Origin: an uncultured Peptococcaceae bacterium
Lineage (GTDB): Bacteria; Bacillota; Peptococcia; Peptococcales; Peptococcaceae
Assembly: GCA_937976375.1 (NCBI GenBank)
Contig: CALJRU010000030.1
Location: 62,001 to 126,000 of the forward strand
Reading direction: 5' to 3'
DNA: 64,000 bases
Both the position numbers and the translations under genes were made by a program. Positions within the stretch are counted from its first letter, which is position 1. The number at the start of each line of letters is the position of its first letter. Under the pieces are notes generated by a model. It was not told the DNA's origin. It searched no databases and saw only the letters and a list, made by a program, of their open reading frames with translations. Of the stretch, positions 39,844 through 49,286 are shown piece after piece.

Positions 39844-41754
39844 ATGGCAAGCATTAGAACGATATTTTCACTCATTGACAATATGTCCAGCCCTTTGCAG
39901 CGAATAGAAGCCAATATGCAGCGTGCTCAACGTACTGCAGAAGCCACTGGCGCATCTATGGATGGTATCGGTAGTGACCTGTCTAATGCCGTGGCGAATC
40001 AAAGTCGATTCAACGCAATGCTCGAAGCAGGCAATCGGCAAGCTTCAACGCTCAAAGGAACCATTAAGAGCGTGGCTGCAGCTTATATCGGCTTTCAAGC
40101 TGTCACTCAAGGGGTCTCCTATTTTGTTAGACTGAGTGACACTTTGACCAGTGCTGAGGCGCGTTTGGCGGGTATTGTCGACGAAACCCAAACACTTGAA
40201 GAACTATCACAAAAAGTTTTTGATTCTGCGCAACGGTCTCGAGGTGCTTATGCTTCTACTGCTCAGTTTGTAGCACGTGTAGGGCAAATGGCATCTGACC
40301 TTTTTACAAACGACGAACTTGTAAGGTTTGCTGAGACATTGAATAAGCAAATGGTCATCAACGGTACATCAACCTGGGAAGCTGAGGCAGCCATGACACA
40401 GCTGTCTCAAGCCTTGGGATCCGGTGTACTGCGCGGCGAAGAATTAAACTCCGTATTTGAGCAGGCGCCTGGGGTTATTAGCCTCATTGCGGATTATCTC
40501 GATGTGGATATTGGTCAGATACGAGCCATGGCGTCAGAAGGGATGTTGACTGCTGAAGTCGTTAAAAATGCCGTACTTTCTGGTGCCGATGAAATCGACA
40601 AAGCTTTCGAAAGCATGCCTATGACATGGGCCCAAACGTGGCAAAAATTTGCAAATGAAGCTGCTTGGTCCTTGAGACCATTGTCTGATTTATGGTCGCA
40701 GGCGCTTAATAGTTCCACGGTTCAGTCAACAATGACGGTTTTCGCTTCGCTGATAGGTTTGCTAGCACAGGGAACTGCCTATGTTGTCAACGCTGCTACG
40801 AACTGGGAACATTTTGACACTGTTCTTAATGTCGTGAAGGCAACGGTTGGCGTGGGCCTTGTGTATGCATTTGGTCTGCTTTTAATTGCTGGTGACAAGG
40901 CATTTACCTGGCTTACTCAAAAAGCGCTTGCTTCAACTCTAGCTTTCGCTACAACCCATCCAGTATTAACAACCATGATTGTGATTATGGGGCTGGCTGC
41001 TGCAGCGGCAACAGAGATGGGGCTGACTTTTGAAGACGTTGTTGCAATGATTGCCGGTGGTGCTGCGGGTGCAGGGAACGTTATCCGATGGGCATTCCAA
41101 AATGCTTGGATGGAAGCCAAAGTCGAAACGAACAATGCACTGCAATGGATGATGGATAAAATCACCAGATTTATTAACTGGACTGCAAGCAAAGTAAATA
41201 ATAATAAATTACTTGATGCCATGGGCATCAAGATGGACACGGTAGATTTTACACCAAACTACCAGTCCTATGATTGGGTATCAGTTTCCGAAGCTTTTCA
41301 AAATGGCTATAACAGCGGTAGCTCCTTTGCGAGCCAGGCAATGAGCTGGGTAGGAGATAAGTTGTCTGGCATCACAGATATTGTTGATCAAGCGACTAGC
41401 CTTGGTTCAGGATTAAATGTAGGGACGATACCAACCGCTGAAGATATCGGCTTTGATACCAGCGGCCTTGAAGATTCGTCAGATGATACAGCAAAAAGTT
41501 CTGAAACAACAGCCGAAAATACGAAAAACATCGCTGATACTCTCAGTACAGTTGCCAGCGACATGGCGTATTTCCGGGCGCGCGTGCGCGGTTTGGAAAT
41601 GCAAAGAATTGAGCAGAACATTAAGCTGGACATTAACGCGCCGATTAGTGGTACTGGGTCAGCTGAGATTGATGGATTCTTGAAAGCATTTACGGGCGCA
41701 TTGGAGACAGAACTCAAAAACAGTAAAAGAAGCATTGCAACTGCGGGGGTGTAA
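39844..41754 (+). CDS. Tail tape measure protein
   Basis: A 636-aa protein. The N-terminal coiled coil (NMQRAQRTAEATGASMDGIG) is followed by the tape-measure domain (TLTSAEARLAGIVDETQTLE; FVARVGQMASDLFTNDELVR; QLSQALGSGVLRGEELNSVF with EQAPGVISLIADYL). Hydrophobic segments lie near residues 300-325, 330-350 and 365-390. It sets tail length; by the usual scale this implies a tail of ordinary to short length. Directly after the frameshifted chaperone, as expected. Confidence 0.93.
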   Translation: MASIRTIFSLIDNMSSPLQRIEANMQRAQRTAEATGASMDGIGSDLSNAVANQSRFNAMLEAGNRQASTLKGTIKSVAAAYIGFQAVTQGVSYFVRLSDTLTSAEARLAGIVDETQTLEELSQKVFDSAQRSRGAYASTAQFVARVGQMASDLFTNDELVRFAETLNKQMVINGTSTWEAEAAMTQLSQALGSGVLRGEELNSVFEQAPGVISLIADYLDVDIGQIRAMASEGMLTAEVVKNAVLSGADEIDKAFESMPMTWAQTWQKFANEAAWSLRPLSDLWSQALNSSTVQSTMTVFASLIGLLAQGTAYVVNAATNWEHFDTVLNVVKATVGVGLVYAFGLLLIAGDKAFTWLTQKALASTLAFATTHPVLTTMIVIMGLAAAAATEMGLTFEDVVAMIAGGAAGAGNVIRWAFQNAWMEAKVETNNALQWMMDKITRFINWTASKVNNNKLLDAMGIKMDTVDFTPNYQSYDWVSVSEAFQNGYNSGSSFASQAMSWVGDKLSGITDIVDQATSLGSGLNVGTIPTAEDIGFDTSGLEDSSDDTAKSSETTAENTKNIADTLSTVASDMAYFRARVRGLEMQRIEQNIKLDINAPISGTGSAEIDGFLKAFTGALETELKNSKRSIATAGV

Positions 41755-41757
41755 CAC

Positions 41758-42573
41758 ATGGCTGACGCATTAACTGTATCACGCTCTAATAGTAACGGGT
41801 CGACCGTTGATATGTCGACCCTTGTTGGATCCGGTATGCAGCACTCTGTATACATTAATGAGGAATGCATGCCTATTGCCCCGGCAAAGATTACCATCAC
41901 GATTGCAAACAAAAACAAAACAGTGGATCTTGCTGCTGGCGGTGTGTATAAAGTGCTAAACATGCCCGGGCTTACATCCTATGAATTTGAGCTAATCATT
42001 CCACATGATAAGGACAGCTTACCATTCGCTGTATATCAAGATGGATTTCAGCCGCCACAGCATTATTTTGACCTTTTTGAAAAACTCAAAACAGCTAGCG
42101 ACCTGAATGACCGCGCATTCCCATTTGTTGTTGTCGATAATTCCAGCGAGCCTACATTGATATCGACTATTGTTACATTGGAGGACTACGAGATTACGCA
42201 AGATGCCGATGAAGATGTGCTTGATTATAGGATCAACGTCAAGCTGGAAAAATATGAGAGACACGTAACACAGTCTTTCACATTAGTTGAAAATGGAGAC
42301 GGCACATGGACGGCTATTGATGATGGCATGCACGACCGACTGCAGGCTGCTGCCGATGCAATGAACGCAGCCCAAAACGCTATCAAAATGGCACAGGGCG
42401 CCGCAGCACTATCACAAAGCATGAAGACGAAGAAAAGCACAACAGTATCAGAAGCAGCTATTGAACTGTCAAAATCTGGTAATGTGTCAGTTGCAGATAT
42501 AAAGAATATCGCATCTGCGAATGGTATTAGCCCTTGTGACACGTTGCTAGCTGGGACGGTGATCCGTAAATGA
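41758..42573 (+). CDS. LysM-containing tail protein (XkdP-like)
   Basis: A 271-aa protein. The N-terminal part (VYINEECMPIAPAKITITIA; GLTSYEFELIIPHDKDSLPF) is the XkdP-like tail hub connector domain. The C-terminus GNVSVADIKNIASANGISPCDTLLAGTVIRK retains part of a LysM-like motif. It bridges tube end and baseplate in contractile tails. Overlaps the next gene by 4 nt. Confidence 0.8.
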   Translation: MADALTVSRSNSNGSTVDMSTLVGSGMQHSVYINEECMPIAPAKITITIANKNKTVDLAAGGVYKVLNMPGLTSYEFELIIPHDKDSLPFAVYQDGFQPPQHYFDLFEKLKTASDLNDRAFPFVVVDNSSEPTLISTIVTLEDYEITQDADEDVLDYRINVKLEKYERHVTQSFTLVENGDGTWTAIDDGMHDRLQAAADAMNAAQNAIKMAQGAAALSQSMKTKKSTTVSEAAIELSKSGNVSVADIKNIASANGISPCDTLLAGTVIRK

Positions 42574-44582
42574 GCGAAAACAAGAATGAAATTGTTACAG
42601 GCGACCATACTCGAGCATACATAGAGCTGTACACCGTGGATGGTACAGGAACACCCCAGAAAATGTTTAAGCCAGTGTTGTTGGACAATATAAGCTGGTA
42701 CTCAGAGTGGGCGTGCACCCCGTCAAAAATGACATTCACTGTCCTGAAAGACGGTGTAATCAATTTTGGAATGGGCACAAAAGCAGTCTTAAAAATAAAT
42801 GATGATGTTGAATGGTCCGGCTATGTTATGCACAAGCACCGCACAAAAGATGTCAAAATCGAATGCACGGCTTACGATAACTTGCGATATCTCAAGGTAA
42901 AACTGTATCAGAGTTTTGAAAATGTGCAAAGTGCTGCAGATCCTGTGAAAAAGATCCTCGATATGCTTGAACTGCCCGTCGGAGAGATTGACGAATTGAA
43001 GCAGGCTACACAAGGAGACGTTGTTTTTGATGGTAAAGAAGCACTCGAGGTCATAGAAGAATTGATCGGAGCTCATGCGGCATTGTCTTTAGAGAATCTG
43101 GTATTTTTTGACAAAGCTGGAAAAATCTACCTCAAAAAGCTTGATAATATGCGCGTCACTAATCAATTTTTCACCGCAGGCGAAATGGAAGACTGGGACT
43201 ATACCACGTCTATTGAAGACAGTTATAACTCTATCATGATTGACGTGCTGCAGTCTGATGGGGAGACTCACGACCGTTTTGTGACCGTAGAGGATGAGGG
43301 CAACATTAACCGCTGGGGGCTATTGCGCTATGTTGCGCAAAGCAATGAAGAAATAGAGGCAATAGAGTCAAAAGCAAAAGTGTTGCTGGAATTACTCAAT
43401 AGAGAGGTTCGGACACTGAAGCTAACAAAAGTTGTTGGCAACCCTCAAATCAGAGGCGGGTCAATGATCGCTGTAAAACTTAACCTTGGTGATATGCTGC
43501 TGTATAGCTGGATGGTGGTCAAGGAAGTTACTCACACCATCGGGCAGGATGGGTACTGGATGGACATGACCGTCACCAATGAAAACCTTGGTTTCGCCGA
43601 TCCGGTATCACCTGATGGTGCATTTACAGTCACTAAACCTACGTCCGACGCATCTAGCGCGACAAGTGTGGGCGGTACAGGAACATATGAAGAGCGTATG
43701 TATAATACGTTGCGTGCTAACGGGTTCAGTGCACAATCGGCTTGCGGTGTTCTGGCCAACGCGTGGGCAGAATCTGGGGTAGAACCAACAAAACAACAAA
43801 TCGGCGGAAACGCGTACGGCCTATTCCAGTGGGATGATCGCAAGACTAAGCTCATGAGCTGGTGTCAGTCTGGAGGATACGACTACACGTCATTTGAAGG
43901 CCAGATGGCATATTTCTTCTATGAATTTAACGGCGGAGATTCTACTTGGATTAGTTATGCCAATGCTAATTGTGCTGGTACTTCTGGCTTTAAGAATCTG
44001 ATCAGCCTTGAATCTGCAACCACGATATTCTTGCGAGGATTTGAACGCGCTGGCGTTGAGAGATTGCAGGAACGTATCAACAAAGCTCACGAATACTACG
44101 ATAAGTGGGGACAATATACAACTATACCTGGTACGAGTGGCAGCGCAAACGGTGATGGGAAATACACGGGTCGTATGGGATGGCCTTTTGCTGGTGGTGG
44201 CGGTACCATTACACAAAACTTTAGCTGGAACGGCAAAAGTGGGCATTTGGGCATGGACATTTCGACTCGCAGTGGTACCGGTGCTGGTTCTCCAGTGCTG
44301 GCTGTTGACGGTGGCACAGTCGCAAGTGCCGGTTGGGCTGTAAGTCATAGCTCGTATGGTAACGAGGTAAATATTAAACACAAAGACGGACTGTATACAA
44401 GATATGCGCATCTATCGGCCATAAATGTTAGCGCCGGACAGTCTGTCAGCAAGGGTCAGCAAATTGGTGTTGAGGGGAATACCGGAAATAGCTATGGTAC
44501 ACATTTACACCTAGAAGTACATGCTGGCATTCCTAACGGCCAGAGATACGACCCCGCGGGATACTTACACAGAAATGGGTGA
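42570..44582 (+). CDS. Tail hub protein fused to phage lysozyme and M23 endopeptidase domains
   Basis: A 670-aa three-part protein. Residues 1-340 are an XkdQ/gp27-like hub (YIELYTVDGTGTPQKMFKPV; YVMHKHRTKDVKIECTAYDN). Residues ~370-510 are a tail-associated lysozyme (NTLRANGFSAQSACGVLANA; ESGVEP; AYGLFQWDDRKTKLMSWC). Residues ~535-665 are a peptidase M23 domain with GHLGMDIST (first zinc His and Asp) and YGTHLHLEVH (HLH). The two wall-cutting domains at the tail tip would cleave glycan and peptide bonds for DNA entry. In PBSX these functions lie on separate or differently joined genes. Confidence 0.9.
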   Translation: MSENKNEIVTGDHTRAYIELYTVDGTGTPQKMFKPVLLDNISWYSEWACTPSKMTFTVLKDGVINFGMGTKAVLKINDDVEWSGYVMHKHRTKDVKIECTAYDNLRYLKVKLYQSFENVQSAADPVKKILDMLELPVGEIDELKQATQGDVVFDGKEALEVIEELIGAHAALSLENLVFFDKAGKIYLKKLDNMRVTNQFFTAGEMEDWDYTTSIEDSYNSIMIDVLQSDGETHDRFVTVEDEGNINRWGLLRYVAQSNEEIEAIESKAKVLLELLNREVRTLKLTKVVGNPQIRGGSMIAVKLNLGDMLLYSWMVVKEVTHTIGQDGYWMDMTVTNENLGFADPVSPDGAFTVTKPTSDASSATSVGGTGTYEERMYNTLRANGFSAQSACGVLANAWAESGVEPTKQQIGGNAYGLFQWDDRKTKLMSWCQSGGYDYTSFEGQMAYFFYEFNGGDSTWISYANANCAGTSGFKNLISLESATTIFLRGFERAGVERLQERINKAHEYYDKWGQYTTIPGTSGSANGDGKYTGRMGWPFAGGGGTITQNFSWNGKSGHLGMDISTRSGTGAGSPVLAVDGGTVASAGWAVSHSSYGNEVNIKHKDGLYTRYAHLSAINVSAGQSVSKGQQIGVEGNTGNSYGTHLHLEVHAGIPNGQRYDPAGYLHRNG

Positions 44583-44586
44583 TTTC

Positions 44587-44889
44587 ATGAATATCGATCC
44601 TAATACCGTTGCGACTTTTGCCCGCCTTATGAAACAAACCGCAAGTAATGGTGTGGATGCATCAGCACCCGCCGAAGTCGTGCCTTTAACGCTAACGGGC
44701 ATTAAACCGATTAAATGGCGAAAAGGTGTCGAGTTGCCGTTACCGTCATCTTGTGTGGTACTCCCTCGTGGATTGGGATTTGATGCAGCCGATGTGGGTA
44801 AAACCTATCTGTTTCTGCAAGCAAGAAAAGGGAAACGGTTTTTCTTTATGTGTGAAAGCGGGGTGCATAGTATTGGCGATAACACCTAA
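44587..44889 (+). CDS. DUF2577 baseplate protein (XkdR-like)
   Basis: A 100-aa protein starting at ATG 44587 (MNIDPNTVATFARLMKQTAS). The pattern PIKWRKGVELPLPSSCVVLPRGL matches DUF2577/XkdR, a small beta-barrel baseplate part found between hub and gp25-like genes. An upstream in-frame ATG at 44521 lies in the hub gene. Confidence 0.82.
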   Translation: MNIDPNTVATFARLMKQTASNGVDASAPAEVVPLTLTGIKPIKWRKGVELPLPSSCVVLPRGLGFDAADVGKTYLFLQARKGKRFFFMCESGVHSIGDNT

Positions 44890-45301
44890 GATTGCATCGA
44901 ATTTTGACACCGGTCTTTTTATTGCCGACGCTGAAAAAGAATCGCAGCCCACTTTGACCTGGGGCTTTGAGCTTGACGGCAATCGATGCTATGGCAAGAA
45001 AGATAAAGTCGATGCAATTATTCAATCTATCTTTTGTATTCTTGGCACAGAAAAAGGTGCCTATATTATCTATCCAGCGTCATATGGCCTTCAAATGGAT
45101 GATCTATACGGTAAACCCGCCCCTTACATGTATGCTGTACTGTGTGATCGTATTAGAGAAGCACTATTAATGGATGACCGGATTATGGCGGTCGATGGGT
45201 TTTCCTATCAGGCTTCAGGTGACGTCATGACAATTCGGTTTAGCGTCCATATAGGCTATTCTGACGAGGATATCATTTCGGGGGTGCTATATGTTCGATG
45301 A
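44873..45301 (+). CDS. DUF2634 baseplate wedge protein (XkdS / gp25-like)
   Basis: A 142-aa protein from TTG 44873 (GGGGTG 8 nt upstream), overlapping the previous gene by 17 nt. TWGFELDGNRCYGKKDKVDA and YIIYPASYGLQMDDLYGKPA with DRIMAVDGFSYQASGDVMTI are the DUF2634 pattern, equivalent to the T4 gp25 wedge/lysozyme-like fold. It overlaps the baseplate J gene by 11 nt. Confidence 0.85.
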   Translation: MAITPKIASNFDTGLFIADAEKESQPTLTWGFELDGNRCYGKKDKVDAIIQSIFCILGTEKGAYIIYPASYGLQMDDLYGKPAPYMYAVLCDRIREALLMDDRIMAVDGFSYQASGDVMTIRFSVHIGYSDEDIISGVLYVR

Positions 45302-46394
45302 TATTACACAAAGCTCAATATTGAATGACTTACTCAGCCGTGTGGATGATTCTATGGACAAACGAGAATCCTCCGTGATCTATGCCGCATGCTCGAGTGT
45401 TTCTGTCGATTTTTTGCAGGAACATGTAAATTTAAGTTATGTCGATGATCAGGCGCACGCTGATACGGCCGATAGAACGCACTTAGTTATTATCGCCAAA
45501 GAGCAAGCAATTGCGCCAAAAACGGCTACCAGCACAATTGTGCGTGGAAAATTTAACATTGCGGTGCCGCAAGGAACGAGATTTTCAGCACTTAATACGC
45601 CATACAACTTCTACACTGTGGAGCCTTGCACACAAAACGAAGATGATGGATTTTTTTATGCTCGACTGCAGTGCGAACAGGCTGGTGACTTGCCTGATGA
45701 AAGCTACGTGGGGCTCATAACGCCTATCGATGTGTCTGGTAGGGTCACTGAGATAGAAGGACTGGAAACGGCTGAAATCGACGAAATCATCCAGCGTGGG
45801 GAGGATGATGAAGATACTGAAGAATTCCGTGAACGCTATTTTACTGAAACCCAATGGGAGCACTATGGGGGTAACATTGCAGACTACGAAAATATGTGTG
45901 CCAACATAAGTGGTATTGGCGATGTAAAAGTGATTCCTGTGTGGGCCGGTGGTGGTACCGTAAAACTGGTATTGGTGGATTCCAAAAACTTGCCGCCGTC
46001 TGAAGAATTTGTTGCAAGTGTAAAAGAAATAATCGACCCTGTTGAATACGAGGGCCTGGGTTACGGTAAGGCTCCAATCGACCATACAGTGACGGTGGTG
46101 GCTGCAGGAAAAACCACAGTTGACGTTGTTATGACACTTACATATGAGGACGGGCAGAACTGGTCGCTCATCGGTGACGGTATCAAAAAAGCAGTTGAGG
46201 CGTATTTTGATGAAACGCGAAAAGAGTGGAAAGAGAGCAACGGTCTAACTGTGCGAATAGCACACATTGAAAGCGCTGTGCTTGATGTTCCCGGTGTAGT
46301 CGATGTGACCGGCACAACTCTAAACGGTGCCTCAGAAAATGTTGTTGTGGGTCCGTATGACGTACCTGTTTTAGGGACGGTGAGCGAAGCATGA
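45291..46394 (+). CDS. Baseplate J-like protein (XkdT)
   Basis: A 367-aa wedge protein. The core GKFNIAVPQGTRFSALNTPY, EQAGDLPDESYVGLITPIDV and TEEFRERYFTETQWEHYGGNIADYENM is the baseplate J family signature. It builds the wedge that triggers sheath contraction. Overlaps both neighbours by 4-11 nt. Confidence 0.93.
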   Translation: MFDDITQSSILNDLLSRVDDSMDKRESSVIYAACSSVSVDFLQEHVNLSYVDDQAHADTADRTHLVIIAKEQAIAPKTATSTIVRGKFNIAVPQGTRFSALNTPYNFYTVEPCTQNEDDGFFYARLQCEQAGDLPDESYVGLITPIDVSGRVTEIEGLETAEIDEIIQRGEDDEDTEEFRERYFTETQWEHYGGNIADYENMCANISGIGDVKVIPVWAGGGTVKLVLVDSKNLPPSEEFVASVKEIIDPVEYEGLGYGKAPIDHTVTVVAAGKTTVDVVMTLTYEDGQNWSLIGDGIKKAVEAYFDETRKEWKESNGLTVRIAHIESAVLDVPGVVDVTGTTLNGASENVVVGPYDVPVLGTVSEA

Positions 46395-46993
46395 TTGATT
46401 TTGAAAATTTACCAATTGATATAGCTGGTCGATGGCCTGAGTTTTTGCAGAATAAAAAAGAATTGCAAGCTGTAGCATATACGATCGAGGAAGAATTTAA
46501 AAAACTTCGAAAAAAGACAGATCGTGTCTATAGAAACCATTATGTTATGACTGCTGACGCAGATGGGCTGGCTCGTTTCGAGCGACTGCCAAACATCAAC
46601 CTTAAACCGAGAGAAGACAGCACACTTGAAGATAGGCGTATGGCAATCCTGGCTAAAATGCAAACACGACTGCCGTACACTAAGCGTAGATTAAAGAAGC
46701 TATTAACAGCACTGCTCGGTGAAGGTATGTTTGATCTTGATATTCGGACATCAGAATACATGGTATATGTAACTGTGGAGCTAAAGCGAAAAAACCAGAT
46801 TAACGCTATCGCCGATCTGGTGCGCCGTGCAATTCCGGCGAATATGGACTATAAAATCCAGGTGCGTTATAACCAGTATTATATGCTTACAAAGTTTACG
46901 TACGAAGAACTCAAAGGATACACGTATCAACAGCTTAAAGAAGATCCTAGGATTAAAGAAATTTACCTTGAAAGAGGTGGCGTATTAATATGA
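46391..46993 (+). CDS. DUF2313 baseplate protein (XkdU-like)
   Basis: A 200-aa protein. The region VYRNHYVMTADADGLARFER, LPNINLKPREDSTLEDRRMAILAKM and YTKRRLKKLLTALLGEGMFD matches YmfQ/XkdU (DUF2313), the wedge protein linked to tail fibres. Follows baseplate J with ATGA overlap. Confidence 0.88.
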   Translation: MIDFENLPIDIAGRWPEFLQNKKELQAVAYTIEEEFKKLRKKTDRVYRNHYVMTADADGLARFERLPNINLKPREDSTLEDRRMAILAKMQTRLPYTKRRLKKLLTALLGEGMFDLDIRTSEYMVYVTVELKRKNQINAIADLVRRAIPANMDYKIQVRYNQYYMLTKFTYEELKGYTYQQLKEDPRIKEIYLERGGVLI

Positions 46994-47352
46994 CCGAAAC
47001 AAAATTATTAGGGCTGCCTATTCTTGCAGCGGATGGTACTGATTTTGTAGACATACCAGAATTGTGGAATGATGGCACAGACAAGCTTGAGAAGGCTGTC
47101 GCTGATATAACCTATCTTATGGATAACTATGGTTATACATGGTCAATGAGCGAAGCGGATAACGGTGCTCTCACGATCACGGTTACGCTTGGCGAGGATT
47201 GTCCGGTATCGGCAAGCATGACGGCGGTTATCGCAGAAGACGAAAACGGCGATACAACGGTTGACGTGACAACTGTGATCGACGGCGTAACAAGTAAATC
47301 AAGCCACACAATCAATGATAATGGTGGCGAAGGAGGCGTAGTAAATGGCTGA
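46990..47352 (+). CDS. Hypothetical tail-fibre-region protein
   Basis: A 120-aa acidic protein. The first ~40 residues (LPILAADGTDFVDIPELWND) may bind the baseplate, and the rest is beta-rich with Thr/Ser/Val alternation (ALTITVTLGEDCPVSASMTA). It ends in a Gly-rich tail. Likely fibre base or adaptor; no family recognised. Confidence 0.6.
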   Translation: MTETKLLGLPILAADGTDFVDIPELWNDGTDKLEKAVADITYLMDNYGYTWSMSEADNGALTITVTLGEDCPVSASMTAVIAEDENGDTTVDVTTVIDGVTSKSSHTINDNGGEGGVVNG

Positions 47353-48232
47353 TCCAATTACCTGGGGATTGATTAACCTTGTCAAAAAAGGTGTTAAGGG
47401 CGTGCAGACAACGCTGGATGGTTTACCGAATTCATTTGAATCCAATTTTTTAGAAATAAAAAATGCAATTTCTGATATTAATGGGGAAATAGATGATTTA
47501 TCGTCTATTTTAAAAAATGTACAATATATCGTTTCCGATACAAATGCAGTTGTTGGTGATATTTATTTAGGAAATCAATATAGCGAATGGATTAAAGATT
47601 TAGCGGAATCTGGTACAAATTCTTCTACCTATAAAGATTCTTCTAAGATGGACAAACTCATTGTTTATGAACCAGCTATATTGAATACACAAATAGACGA
47701 TTTTTTATTCAAGTATATTATTGATAATTCAAAGCCTGTTGGAAGTTTCTTTAAAACAAAATTAAAAGATTCAAGCGGAGATGTAGAATGGGATTCTTTA
47801 ACCACAGTTGATGCTATTTGTAAAAACGCAACTGCATACGAAAAATTAGTTAATGATTCGCCATCTTATTCTGTTTTGATTGAGGGCGGTCAATTTTGCA
47901 CAATTTATAAAAATTATACCGTTACGGAATCTCTTACTCTTAATTCTTCTATAGCAAAAACTATACTTAATGCAAATTCTACTGGTAAAAAGTATCAGGG
48001 TTCAGAAGATTATTGTTATTATACTGGTTACATTCACGGTTTGTATTTTGTGAATAATTTTAGTAGCCGTAAGACGATATATGTAAAAAGCCCTTCTAAT
48101 AGTGAAATTCCAATAGAAGTACCTTTTTATAACCCAAATAAAATTCATCCAATAACAAAGTTTTCATCTTATATAAGATCTAATGCGTTGAAGGATTATG
48201 ATATTTATATTAAAGGGATATTCTGTGAATAA
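47345..48232 (+). CDS. Hypothetical tail fibre / receptor-binding candidate, AT-rich
   Basis: A 295-aa protein whose first ~55 residues look phage-derived (ITWGLINLVKKGVKGVQTTL; coiled region SNFLEIKNAISDINGEID). The remaining ~240 residues are rich in Ser, Asn, Tyr, Lys and Ile and recognised by nothing I know. From about 47440 the DNA is much more AT-rich than the genes on both sides, using TTA, ATA, AAT and TAT codons freely. This suggests the receptor-binding part was swapped in by recombination. Confidence 0.65.
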   Translation: MADPITWGLINLVKKGVKGVQTTLDGLPNSFESNFLEIKNAISDINGEIDDLSSILKNVQYIVSDTNAVVGDIYLGNQYSEWIKDLAESGTNSSTYKDSSKMDKLIVYEPAILNTQIDDFLFKYIIDNSKPVGSFFKTKLKDSSGDVEWDSLTTVDAICKNATAYEKLVNDSPSYSVLIEGGQFCTIYKNYTVTESLTLNSSIAKTILNANSTGKKYQGSEDYCYYTGYIHGLYFVNNFSSRKTIYVKSPSNSEIPIEVPFYNPNKIHPITKFSSYIRSNALKDYDIYIKGIFCE

Positions 48233-48252
48233 CATGACGGAGACGATGAATA

Positions 48253-48468
48253 ATGAAACTACATGAAAAACTTGATAAAACACTTGAAGATCAACAATTA
48301 ATGAAAGCTCAGATTGAATCCATGCAAACCCAAGTAAACGCCATGCAGAAACAGAGCACAACGACAGGTGAACAGGTCGCTGAGATGTACGCCGTTCAGG
48401 CAGGCGATGTGGTCGTTAAATCTGAGCTAGATGCAGCATATCGTGAGGGGGTCAACAGTTATGAGTAA
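48253..48468 (+). CDS. Small coiled-coil tail protein
   Basis: A 71-aa protein. Residues 1-45 are a coiled coil (KLDKTLEDQQLMKAQIESMQTQVNAMQKQS), then EMYAVQAGDVVVKSELDAAYREG. Base composition returns to the phage norm. Probably a trimeric fibre accessory; overlaps the following gene by 8 nt. Confidence 0.6.
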   Translation: MKLHEKLDKTLEDQQLMKAQIESMQTQVNAMQKQSTTTGEQVAEMYAVQAGDVVVKSELDAAYREGVNSYE

Positions 48469-48964
48469 CACGATCTATACCGACGCTATGCGCGCCAAAG
48501 GGGCCGCCGATGCAGCGGATTTCCAGCAGAGATCCACCGAGATGGATGGGACGGCAATGTACGCGGAAGAGGAAAAGATTCCGGATTTCGCAGAAGCTGT
48601 CAAGGTTAAAAATATGCTGGAAAGACCATGGGGGCAGGATAACGGCTTTATTTGTCGTTCTAATGTTGGACATGTTGTGCGACTGATCCAACCATATGAT
48701 AGTGACATTTATACTCAGGAACCAGAAGATGCGGCATTGGCAGCCCATTGGCGTTTTGTGTATTCGACTGATCCACTCAAGGCTAAGCCTTTTCTGGACA
48801 GTGAGACGAACATGTCCGAAAGCTATTATCGCATGGATGAATGTTGCACTTGGGAGGGACATGTGTGGAGATCGAATTTGGCTACAAATGTGTACTCGCC
48901 GACGGCATATCCAGCAGGATGGACAGACCTTGGTACAATCGAGGACGTCATGGGGGCAGAATAG
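48461..48964 (+). CDS. Tail protein with carbohydrate-binding-like C-terminus
   Basis: A 167-aa protein from ATG 48461. The C-terminal half has spaced aromatics (YYRMDECCTWEGHVWRSNLA; YSPTAYPAGWTDLG) typical of chitin-binding-type CBM5/12 modules seen at the end of phage fibre genes. It could bind host cell-wall sugar. The N-terminal part is unrecognised. Confidence 0.65.
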   Translation: MSNTIYTDAMRAKGAADAADFQQRSTEMDGTAMYAEEEKIPDFAEAVKVKNMLERPWGQDNGFICRSNVGHVVRLIQPYDSDIYTQEPEDAALAAHWRFVYSTDPLKAKPFLDSETNMSESYYRMDECCTWEGHVWRSNLATNVYSPTAYPAGWTDLGTIEDVMGAE

Positions 48965-48974
48965 GAGGTGTTGC

Positions 48975-49286
48975 ATGACGCAACAGCTGCTTATTAGTAG
49001 CATTATCAGCTACTTTGTGCCTCTTGTTTTAGGTGGTGTCATCGGTGTATTGGCGCATAGGCTGGGAAATAACAAGCGACAAGATGCGATGCTGCTGGCG
49101 TTAGGGCGTTATCGGCTACTGGCAGAGTGTGAGAGCATTCTTGCACAAGGTTACATCACTCCGAGCCAGTACGAAATGATAACGGATCTTTACGAAGCAT
49201 ATGCTGGTCTTGGGGGAAATGGTGTTGGTAAGGCTTTGTATACCCGAACTACGAAATTAAAAATTATGGAAATGGAGAGTGAATGA
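48975..49286 (+). CDS. Small membrane-anchored lysis-region protein
   Basis: A 103-aa protein from ATG 48975 (AGGAGG 6 nt before). One hydrophobic segment at residues ~5-27 (LISSIISYFVPLVLGGVIGVL) then a charged helical cytosolic part (MLLALGRYRLLAECESILAQGYITPSQYEM). It lies directly before the phi LC3 holin; it may be a holin partner or antiholin. No direct family evidence. Confidence 0.6.
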   Translation: MTQQLLISSIISYFVPLVLGGVIGVLAHRLGNNKRQDAMLLALGRYRLLAECESILAQGYITPSQYEMITDLYEAYAGLGGNGVGKALYTRTTKLKIMEMESE

